64,000 nt of DNA from NCBI RefSeq assembly GCF_014698305.1, contig NZ_JACJST010000002.1:1-64000 (forward strand). Reading direction: 5' to 3'. Within the stretch, counting starts at the first letter, position 1; every line of letters begins with the position of its first letter. The notes under the pieces are model-generated. The model did no database searches. It was not told the origin of the DNA and worked only from the letters and a program-made list of their open reading frames with translations. This DNA comes from Anabaena lutea FACHB-196 (GTDB taxonomy: Bacteria > Cyanobacteriota > Cyanobacteriia > Cyanobacteriales > Nostocaceae). The position numbers and the translations under genes were made by a program. Positions 9,934 through 17,579 of this stretch are shown here, piece by piece.

Positions 9934-10395
9934 TTAACTTTTTTGAGTTAAACCTTTCACAATAATCTCTCCAGTAATTTTGTTATTATTGATAGCTTCT
10001 TGTGTAGTCCGACCATTCCCTTGAGCTTCTTGAATTAAGTTTTCTGCCTCTATCCTAGTTGCTTCATTAGCACTGAGAATTTTTTGAAACACCCCTTCAT
10101 TTTTTTCTTTTAGTTGCTCTACTAATTCCTTAAGTTGATTAGCAAACTTTTCATCAGAATCCATCTGTTTTTGTAATTTCTTTTGAAAATCTGCCTTATT
10201 CTCTTCATTAGGGTCATTTTCCGCTTCTATCAGTACGCCTTCCAATTTTGCTTCTTTAAATTTGTTGCGAATGGTGTCTGCCAGTTTAGTAAATGTCTCT
10301 GTAACACCTTTACCAAAGTTTTTTCCACCTTCTTTGATTGCCTCTGAGAAAAATAAAGAGACAACTACTGCCGCAGTTAGAGGTTCTACTACCAT
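9934..10395 (-). CDS. Bell-like helical protein with C-terminal amyloid-like motif
   Basis: The 153-residue protein (from MVVEPLTAAVVV) has a hydrophobic N-terminus rich in Ala/Val (residues 1-16), then amphipathic helices with regularly spaced Gly (EAIKEGGKNFGKGV). A charged coiled region follows at about 50-115, and the C-terminus is NNKITGEIIVKGLTQKS. This resembles the bacterial Bell domains described as counterparts of fungal HeLo/HELL membrane-disrupting domains, which carry an amyloid signalling motif at the end. An upstream ATG at 10443 would add 16 residues. I prefer 10395 because family members start MVVEPLT or similar. Function as a cell-death effector is inferred, not shown. Confidence 0.6.
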   Translation of the reverse strand: MVVEPLTAAVVVSLFFSEAIKEGGKNFGKGVTETFTKLADTIRNKFKEAKLEGVLIEAENDPNEENKADFQKKLQKQMDSDEKFANQLKELVEQLKEKNEGVFQKILSANEATRIEAENLIQEAQGNGRTTQEAINNNKITGEIIVKGLTQKS

Positions 10396-10592
10396 AAAAT
10401 ACACCTTCAAGAAAGTTTTGTAAGACTTACTCCCAATCAGCACTAAAATAAATAGTGGTTCTTGTAGTTTGGGCTATTTATTTGTACAGTGTGATGTAGT
10501 TGTTACATATTCTAGTTTGCGTACTTTCCTCTATTTATTCAAGGCAACTTTAGCAAGTTAATTTCAACTTAAGGTTTTTATAAAAAACGAGA

Positions 10593-10921
10593 GTGATCGC
10601 ATCACCCCATCATCAAAAGTGCGATCGCCCACACCAACCCTATCATCAGCAGTGCGATCGCTTATTTGACATAATTGCTGAGAATGCGATCGCTTATTTC
10701 AACCTCATCATCACAAGTGTGATCGCTGATTTGAGATAGTTGCCCAGAGAGCGATCGCCCACATTAACCTCATCATCAAAAGTGCGATCGCCGACATCAA
10801 TCCCATCAGCAAAACTGCGATCGCTTATTTTACACATTGGCTAAGAATGCGATCGCTTATTTCAACCCCATCAGCAAAACTGCGATCGCTCATTTGACAT
10901 AGTTGCTCAGAATGCGATCGC
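10593..10921. repeat. Regular HIP1 array, 32-33-bp period
   Basis: Eleven HIP1 sites (nine perfect GCGATCGC, two GTGATCGC) start at 10593, 10621, 10654, 10686, 10719, 10751, 10784, 10817, 10849, 10882 and 10914. Apart from the first step, all spacings are 32 or 33 bp. Two spacer types recur, mostly in alternation: one like ACATCAACCCCATCA, one like TTATTTGACATAGTTGCTC. The gap 10444-11049 holds this array and, after 10925, the leader of the next gene. No gene is visible in it. Confidence 0.9.
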
Positions 10922-11049
10922 TTGATTTCGTTACTTTGCAGATGGCACTTGCAACAGTTTACGGTTGAGATTACCTGCTAACATAGAGTTGCCCATCGTC
11001 ACCATTAGAGATGCTGATGAAGTTCTGATTTACCTGAGAGGTTTTGTAT

Positions 11050-11322
11050 ATGCCTTACCCTAAATTAAGTGACGAGGAAATTATCCAACGCGGTAAAGAA
11101 CTATACCAAATGCATATTCGTCCCCAAGTTGAGATAACAGAGAATATTGGTAAACTGATCTCCATTAATGTTGAAACCGGTGAATATGAGATAGGCGACG
11201 ATCTGATAGTAACAAGCCGTCGTTTGCAAGCTAAACAGGCTGATGCGGCAATTTGGGCAGAAAGAATTGGCTATGATGCCGTGTATGCTGTTGGTGGTTC
11301 ATTAGTTAGGACTATGCAGTGA
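11050..11322 (+). CDS. Small protein paired with a retropepsin-like protease
   Basis: This 90-residue protein has no named domain that I can assign. It is acidic and likely alpha/beta, with a conserved-looking middle NVETGEYEIGDDLIVTSR and a C-terminal helix. Its stop overlaps the start of the aspartic protease gene (GTGA), so the two are co-translated. Small proteins of this kind precede clan AA proteases in many cyanobacteria, in an arrangement resembling a toxin-antitoxin pair. An in-frame TTG at 11044 is possible; I chose the ATG at 11050. Function unknown. Confidence 0.7.
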   Translation: MPYPKLSDEEIIQRGKELYQMHIRPQVEITENIGKLISINVETGEYEIGDDLIVTSRRLQAKQADAAIWAERIGYDAVYAVGGSLVRTMQ

Positions 11323-11687
11323 TACACGGAATGGTTGTTGGACTTCAAGCACGAATGAGTGTTTTGGTTTGTTCAGAAGGAAATTCAGATGTAGAAATCG
11401 AGTTCGTTGTCGATACAGGTTTTGAAGGTTTCCTCACCTTACCATCCAATATGGTTGCAGAACTTGGCTTGCCTTACATTGCTAAGATTCAAGCGAATCT
11501 CGCCGATAACTCCAAGGTGGCGACAAATGCTTATGCAATAAAAATTATATGGAACGGTATTGAGCGTGATGTTGTAGTGCTGGCGATGGGTCGTCGTCCC
11601 CTGCTGGGAACGGCACTACTTGAAGATTATCACCTCAGCATAGATTTCTGTGAAGGTGGTACTGTTTTGGTTGATGAAATTTTGTAA
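11319..11687 (+). CDS. Clan AA (retropepsin-like) aspartic protease
   Basis: The 122-residue protein carries the catalytic DTG of single-lobe aspartic proteases in VVDTGFEGFLTLP (residues about 30-42), followed by LLGTALLEDYHLSIDF, which matches the second hydrophobic-Gly region of AF_0612-type proteases. As in retroviral enzymes, two copies must dimerise to make the active site. The physiological substrate is not known. The GTG at 11319 overlaps the stop of the preceding gene; ATG at 11331 is an alternative. A HIP1 pair follows the gene. Confidence 0.82.
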   Translation: MIHGMVVGLQARMSVLVCSEGNSDVEIEFVVDTGFEGFLTLPSNMVAELGLPYIAKIQANLADNSKVATNAYAIKIIWNGIERDVVVLAMGRRPLLGTALLEDYHLSIDFCEGGTVLVDEIL

Positions 11688-11710
11688 CCTCCTCTAAAAA
11701 AGAGGTATTA

Positions 11711-11750
11711 GCGATCGCTCACATCACCCCATCACCAAAAGTGCGATCGC
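11711..11750. repeat. HIP1 pair, fragment of the 32-bp array
   Basis: Two perfect HIP1 sites begin at 11711 and 11743, 32 bp apart, separated by CACATCACCCCATCACC-like spacer sequence as in the 10.6-kb array. This shows that the same repeat unit has been copied to the other side of the protease module. The remainder of 11751-11847 is a short AT-rich leader. Confidence 0.85.
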
Positions 11751-11847
11751 AGTAACTAGCCATACACGATACCTATAAAATTCAACTAATAGATTGATTT
11801 GTAGCTAGACTTAAGCTAGTAGATAAATTTAAAAACAACAGAGCTAG

Positions 11848-12207
11848 ATGATGCAAATCACTGTTGAAGTATCTGAGGAACTAGGACAGCAATTACAGCA
11901 GTTCCAAGACCGCTTACAAGAGATAGTAGAACGCGGTTTACAAGAGTTATTGAGCGAAAAGTCTGGCAATTTTCTCGATGAAAAACAGATTATTGCGTTG
12001 CTGGCTAGTCAGCCTACACCAGAACAAATTTTGGGAATCAGACCCTCACCGGAATTTCAGACTCGTGTAAGCGATTTGCTCTCACAAAGTAAAGCAGGAA
12101 CGCTTTCAGCCAAAAGTGAAGCTGAACTAGAACGCTATCTGACCATAGAACATCTTGTCCGTATGGCAAAAGCTCATGTTTTCGAGCAATTACGCCAAAA
12201 CCCATGA
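11848..12207 (+). CDS. Small helical protein upstream of an HNH nuclease
   Basis: The 119-residue protein begins ITVEVSEELGQQLQQFQDRLQEIVERGLQELL, a strand plus long amphipathic helix pattern that resembles antitoxin N-termini. The C-terminal part contains more helices (AELERYLTIEHLVRMAKAHV). It overlaps the HNH gene by 4 bases (ATGA), so the two are translationally coupled. I read it as a possible antitoxin or immunity partner for the HNH protein, by context only. ATG codons at 11848 and 11851 are both possible starts. Confidence 0.7.
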   Translation: MMQITVEVSEELGQQLQQFQDRLQEIVERGLQELLSEKSGNFLDEKQIIALLASQPTPEQILGIRPSPEFQTRVSDLLSQSKAGTLSAKSEAELERYLTIEHLVRMAKAHVFEQLRQNP

Positions 12208-12611
12208 CTTATGTATCAGCCCAGTTGCGGAAACTGGTAATTGAACGAGCGAACCAAAGGTGTGAGTACTGTTTATTTCCTCAGAGTGCTGCATTATTTA
12301 GCTTTGAGATGGAACATATTATTGCCGAAAAACATAGTGGTACTACTGAAGCAGAAAATTTAGCTCTCGCTTGCCCATACTGTAATCGTGCAAAGGGTAC
12401 TGATTTGGGGTCAATCGATCCTGAAACGGGTAAACTAACACCCTTTTTCAATCCCAGGACTCAAAAATGGAGCGACCATTTTCAGCTGAATGGAGCAGAG
12501 ATTGCAGCATTGACAGCAATTGGACGAGTAACTGTTGCAATTCTCCAATTTAATCAATCGGAGCGTTTAGAAGAACGAAGCAGATTAATTTGGGCAGAGC
12601 AGTATTCTTAG
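12204..12611 (+). CDS. HNH endonuclease-like protein
   Basis: The 135-residue protein has a zinc-binding HNH fold: CEYC at about 22-25, then EMEHIIAEKHSGTTEAENLALACPYCN with the catalytic EH pair, the middle Asn and the second CxxC. HNH proteins cleave DNA with one metal ion. This small HNH type is common next to the helical protein encoded upstream. The C-terminal 60 residues are family-specific. The start codon overlaps the upstream stop. Target and regulation are not visible. Confidence 0.85.
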   Translation: MTYVSAQLRKLVIERANQRCEYCLFPQSAALFSFEMEHIIAEKHSGTTEAENLALACPYCNRAKGTDLGSIDPETGKLTPFFNPRTQKWSDHFQLNGAEIAALTAIGRVTVAILQFNQSERLEERSRLIWAEQYS

Positions 12612-12701
12612 GTTTATGCGATCGCTTCGCTATCGCTGTGCCAGTTGCGTAAGTCCTGTTAGTTATGAATTTCATGACAGCGTATATGCTATCGTAGATG
12701 C

Positions 12702-13124
12702 ATGGCGATTAAAATTGTAGTTGATACCAGCGTTTTTATTAGTGCGCTGATTAGCTCTAAAGGTTCTAGTAGAGAACTAATCCGACGCTGTTTGCAAAGA
12801 GAATATCAGCCTTTGATGGGAAATGCTTTATTTTTGGAGTATGAGTCAGTTATTCATCGCTCACAAATTATCGCCAAATGCCCTTTAACTACTGAAGAAA
12901 TTTCTGCTTTACTTGCATCATTCGTGAGCATAAATCAATGGGTTTATATCTATTACTTATGGCGACCTAATTTAAAAGACGAAGGTGACAATCACTTAAT
13001 TGAATTAGCAGTTGCCGGAAATGCTCAAATTATTGCCACTCATAATGTCAAAGATTTCCAAAATGCTGAATTGTTATTTCCTAACTTATCAATATTAAGA
13101 CCCGAAGAAATTATTAGGAGTTAA
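12702..13124 (+). CDS. PIN-domain toxin (COG1569 / TIGR00305 type)
   Basis: The 140-residue PIN protein starts KIVVDTSVFISALIS, with the first catalytic Asp in VVDTSVF. It contains RRCLQREYQPLMGNALFLEYE with the conserved Glu and LKDEGDNHLIELAVAGNAQIIATHNVKDF with the later acidic residues. PIN toxins are Mg-dependent ribonucleases. It is followed after 6 bp by a ribbon-helix-helix protein, so together they form a toxin-antitoxin pair in toxin-first order. All four acidic positions seem present, so it is likely functional. The 12612-12701 gap contains an HIP1 site and a small palindromic repeat. Confidence 0.88.
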   Translation: MAIKIVVDTSVFISALISSKGSSRELIRRCLQREYQPLMGNALFLEYESVIHRSQIIAKCPLTTEEISALLASFVSINQWVYIYYLWRPNLKDEGDNHLIELAVAGNAQIIATHNVKDFQNAELLFPNLSILRPEEIIRS

Positions 13125-13130
13125 ACAAAA

Positions 13131-13349
13131 ATGGCAACTTTAACTATTCGTTTACCAGATGATAAGCATAATAGATTGAAAGAACTTGCTCAAGCCAAAG
13201 GTATCAGTGTCAATAAATTGATTGAAGAACTTTCTACCATAGCTCTAGCAGAATTTGATGCCCACACAAGATTTAAAGCAATGGCTGCAACTGGTAACCC
13301 AGAGGAAGGATTAAGAATACTGGATAAACTTGATACTCTGACAGAATAG
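13131..13349 (+). CDS. Ribbon-helix-helix antitoxin
   Basis: The 72-residue protein starts TLTIRLPDDKHNRLKELAQAKG, a clear ribbon-helix-helix strand and first helix, followed by ISVNKLIEELSTIAL, the second helix. The tail (residues 45-72) would bind the toxin. It is encoded 6 bp after the PIN gene. Such antitoxins repress their own operon and neutralise the PIN nuclease. HicB-like or Arc-like labels are often given to this type. Confidence 0.85.
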   Translation: MATLTIRLPDDKHNRLKELAQAKGISVNKLIEELSTIALAEFDAHTRFKAMAATGNPEEGLRILDKLDTLTE

Positions 13350-13384
13350 AGCTTGTTGAGCAATTATGCAAACACTAACCGGAG

Positions 13385-13448
13385 GCGATCGCCCACATCC
13401 ACCCCATTACCAAAAGTGCGATACCGAATAGCCTGTCGTAGACATCGC
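13385..13448. repeat. HIP1 pair with a small insertion splitting one site
   Basis: A HIP1 site starts at 13385 and a second at 13418, 33 bp apart, with the CCACATCCACCCC spacer of the 10.6-kb array. The second site is split: GCGAT (13418-13422) is followed by about 21 inserted bases, then ATCGC (13444-13448) and the second spacer type TTATTTGACACAG. The gap 13350-13680 contains this and the leader of the GAPDH gene; nothing else is evident. Confidence 0.8.
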
Positions 13449-13632
13449 TTATTTGACACAGTTACTCAGAGGCGTTGGAAATTAGATAAAAGGTGAAATA
13501 TTAACACAGATACACAGATAGTTAAACTGAGTATTCAATCAATGATTAATAACTAAACCTTAAAATATGCCAGCTAAATCAGCTTTATGCCTTTTGTGAC
13601 TGTAACGATTAGCTAAGTCAGATTAGAATTAA

Positions 13633-14706
<1,074 letters not shown>

Positions 14707-14716
14707 ATGACAGGGA

Positions 14717-14818
14717 ACAGGGAACAGGGAATAGGCAAGAGTTAGAAGGTTATTCTCCCCATCTCCCCATCTCCCCATCCTCCCATCCCCGCGTCTGTCC
14801 ATTTGTATCAATCTTAAA
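14717..14818. repeat. Short dispersed repeats between gap1 and pyk
   Basis: GGGAACAGGGAACAGGG (from 14714) and a pyrimidine-rich CTCCCCATCTCCCCAT tract (14756-14785) are followed by GTCTGTCCATTTGTATCAA at about 14793-14811. The last sequence recurs at 63.8 kb. These are typical small repeats of Nostoc-like genomes; they separate gap1 from pyk without an obvious terminator. Confidence 0.7.
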
Positions 14819-14871
14819 GTGAAACGGGCTTAACGGGGTGCGCTACTTTACCGTTACTCCCTATTTTTGTT

Positions 14872-16302
14872 ATGCGTCGAACTAAAATTATCTGTACTGT
14901 TGGCCCTGCTACTTCTGCACCTGAGAAGCTACAAGCTTTGGTAGAAGCAGGAATGAATGTGGCACGGTTGAATTTTTCTCATGGGGCTTATGAAGCCCAT
15001 GCTGAAACTTTTCACCATCTAAGACGCATTAGTAGCGAGTTACAAAGACCGATCGCTATTATGCAAGATTTATGTGGTCCGAAAATCCGTCTGGGTAAGT
15101 TACCACCGGAAGGATTGATGCTGGAATCTGGTAGCGAAGTGACCTTTTTGTTGCAAGAAAAGGGTGAAACTATTGATGAATTACCGCTACCGCTTCCGAC
15201 TTTGTTCGCTATGGTGCGTCCTGGTGAACCAATTTTAATCAATGATGGTCGGGTGAAACTGACTGTGACGAGTCGTGATGCTGATAAAATTCGCGCTCAT
15301 GTCAATATTGGAGGTTTGGTTTCGACTCATAAGGGTGTGAATTTACCCGCAACTCCTTTACCTGTGAGTTCGATTACAGAAAAGGATTTAATGGATTTGC
15401 GGTTTGGGATTCAGTTAGGTGTAGACTGGGTTGCAGTTTCTTTTGTGCGATCGCCTCAAGACCTCGAACCCGCTAAAAGAATGATTGAAGCTGCTGGTGC
15501 AAAAATTCGCCTCATTGCCAAAATCGAACGCGCAGAAGCTGTACAAGAGCTAGATTCTATTCTCGAAGTTGCTGACGCAATTATGATTGCTCGTGGTGAT
15601 TTGGGTGTAGAAGTACCTATCCACCAAGTACCTCTCATTCAAAAGGACATTACTCGTCGCTGTAATCAAGCTGGTAAGCCGGTCATTACCGCTACCCAAA
15701 TGCTAGAGTCGATGATTAGCGCCCCAGATCCCACCCGCGCAGAAGCTACCGACGTTGCTAACTCTATTTTAGATGGTACGGATGCCGTCATGCTCTCTGG
15801 AGAAACAGCTGTGGGAGAATATCCCATTGCTGCTGTGCAGATGATGCACAATATAGCTGTGGAAACAGAAAAGGCTATCAAACCGGGTAGTAGACATTCC
15901 TGGAATCATGAAGCTGGTTGTCTGAGCGTTACCGAATCTGTAGCACAAGCAGTTTGTCGGATTGCTTATGAAACCGGTTCTAAAGCAATTCTCTGTAACA
16001 CCACTTCCGGGAATACAGCCAGACTGATTTCTAAATATCGTCCTCTGACTCCGATTATTACTCTTACCTCGGAGGCTATTGCTTACCGTCAGTTAGCACT
16101 ATCTTGGGGTGTGGAACCTTTACTGATTCCACCTGTACATAGTGCGGAAGAAATGTTTATGAAAGTCGTCAACAGCGTTGTGGAAGGGGGTTTTGCTGAG
16201 GACGGTGATAAAGTGGTCATTACCTCTGGTATCCCAGTTGGTCAATCAGGAACAACTAGTTTAATTAAAGTGCATTCGATTGGACAGCCAATTACGGCAT
16301 GA
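14872..16302 (+). CDS. pyk: Pyruvate kinase
   Basis: The 476-residue enzyme transfers phosphate from phosphoenolpyruvate to ADP. Signature segments are intact: RTKIICTVGPATS at the start, MNVARLNFSHG, and the active-site IARGDLGVEVP with its preceding KIERAEAV Lys. It also has ITATQMLESMI and the GTDAVMLSGETAVGEYP block. The length matches bacterial type I/II enzymes without an extra phosphohistidine domain. The ATG at 14872 gives the canonical N-terminus, but no strong ribosome site precedes it. It works after GAPDH in lower glycolysis and probably belongs to the heterotrophic/heterocyst carbon route with xfp and tal. Confidence 0.96.
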   Translation: MRRTKIICTVGPATSAPEKLQALVEAGMNVARLNFSHGAYEAHAETFHHLRRISSELQRPIAIMQDLCGPKIRLGKLPPEGLMLESGSEVTFLLQEKGETIDELPLPLPTLFAMVRPGEPILINDGRVKLTVTSRDADKIRAHVNIGGLVSTHKGVNLPATPLPVSSITEKDLMDLRFGIQLGVDWVAVSFVRSPQDLEPAKRMIEAAGAKIRLIAKIERAEAVQELDSILEVADAIMIARGDLGVEVPIHQVPLIQKDITRRCNQAGKPVITATQMLESMISAPDPTRAEATDVANSILDGTDAVMLSGETAVGEYPIAAVQMMHNIAVETEKAIKPGSRHSWNHEAGCLSVTESVAQAVCRIAYETGSKAILCNTTSGNTARLISKYRPLTPIITLTSEAIAYRQLALSWGVEPLLIPPVHSAEEMFMKVVNSVVEGGFAEDGDKVVITSGIPVGQSGTTSLIKVHSIGQPITA

Positions 16303-16471
16303 GGCATCTAAAATGGGGCTGAGGAAGAAAGCAGTTTCTACCTTACTTAACCGGCTTTCATTAGGCAATCGTTAAGAAAAATTGCCAGAATCGGAATTTT
16401 GTGGAAGATCAAAGAGTTTAAATAATTGGGGATTGGGTAAATCCTAAACCAAAAAAATCACGGAGTATGTT

Positions 16472-17473
16472 ATGCCTAAGAATTTACTGGAACAATTGCG
16501 GGCAGTAACCGTAGTAGTAGCGGATACCGGCGATATCCAATCTATCGACAAGTTCAAGCCCCAAGATGCTACCACCAATCCCTCACTGATTACAGCTGCG
16601 GCACAAATGCCGGAATATCAAGAAATTGTTGATCAAACTTTACTCAAAGCTAAAAAAGATGCAGGTGCAGGTGCTACCCAATCAGAGGTAGTTTCTCTAG
16701 CTTTTGACCGTTTGGCGGTATCCTTTGGATTGAAAATTTTGCAAATTATCCCTGGTCGGGTGTCTACTGAAGTTGATGCACGGTTATCCTATGATACAGA
16801 AGCTACTATAGCTAAAGCACGGGATTTGATTGCTCAATATAAAGCTGCTGGTGTTGCTAAAGAGCGGGTTTTGATTAAAATTGCTGCTACTTGGGAAGGT
16901 ATCAAAGCGGCGGAAGTTTTGGAAAAAGAAGGTATTCACTGTAATCTAACTTTACTATTTGGTCTTCACCAAGCGATCGCTTGTGCTGAAGCTGGTATCA
17001 CTCTCATTTCTCCTTTCGTCGGTCGCATTCTTGACTGGTACAAGAAAGATACCGGACGGGACAACTACCCCGCAGCGGAAGATCCAGGTGTATTGTCAGT
17101 CACCAAAATCTATAACTACTACAAGAAATTCGGTTACAAAACTGAAGTTATGGGAGCCAGCTTCCGTAACATCGGCGAAATTACTGAACTGGCTGGTTGT
17201 GATTTATTAACCATTTCTCCTGGTTTGTTAACAGAACTGCAAAACACTGAAGCCGAATTACCACGCAAACTTGACCCCGCAAAGGTAACAGGTTTGTCAA
17301 TAGAAAAAATCTCTGTTGATAAAGCTACCTTCGACAAGATGCACGCCTCTGACCGGATGGCATCTGATAAACTTGCAGAAGGTATTGATGGTTTTACTAA
17401 GGCTTTGATTTCTTTAGAACAACTACTAGCAGAGCGTTTGGCTCGTCTTGAAAGTCAAAAGGTGACAGCGTAA
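16472..17473 (+). CDS. tal: Transaldolase
   Basis: The 333-residue class I aldolase moves a dihydroxyacetone unit between sugar phosphates in the pentose phosphate pathway. The signature DATTNPSLI is present near residue 36. The Schiff-base Lys lies in [19 protein letters not shown], and [11 protein letters not shown] follows. The length equals TalB-type enzymes. GGAG 6 bases upstream supports the ATG at 16472. It is the third gene of the gap1-pyk-tal row and ends before a hairpin shared with the converging CHAT gene. The 16303-16471 gap contains no recognisable element. Confidence 0.96.
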   Translation: MPKNLLEQLRAVTVVVADTGDIQSIDKFKPQDATTNPSLITAAAQMPEYQEIVDQTLLKAKKDAGAGATQSEVVSLAFDRLAVSFGLKILQIIPGRVSTEVDARLSYDTEATIAKARDLIAQYKAAGVAKERVLIKIAATWEGIKAAEVLEKEGIHCNLTLLFGLHQAIACAEAGITLISPFVGRILDWYKKDTGRDNYPAAEDPGVLSVTKIYNYYKKFGYKTEVMGASFRNIGEITELAGCDLLTISPGLLTELQNTEAELPRKLDPAKVTGLSIEKISVDKATFDKMHASDRMASDKLAEGIDGFTKALISLEQLLAERLARLESQKVTA

Positions 17474-17545
17474 TCATTTGAGATAATTGAGCTACCTTTA
17501 ACCTCTTTAGGGTTTTGTTCAGAAAATAAATTATCTAATCTTATG

Positions 17546-17566
17546 GGATGGGCATCTTGCCCGTCC
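17546..17566. terminator. Bidirectional hairpin between tal and CHAT gene
   Basis: GGATGGGC and GCCCGTCC pair over 8 bp (one G-U) around a 5-base loop. It sits between two converging genes and could stop transcription from both sides. The sequence also matches a dispersed GGGCAAGATGCCC-type repeat. Confidence 0.6.
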
Positions 17567-17579
17567 TTTCACCAATTAC

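Noticed and set aside
10593-10921. CRISPR array
   Set aside because: The repeated part is only the 8-bp HIP1 site, spacers fall into two recurring types and there are no cas genes; it is a tandem repeat array.
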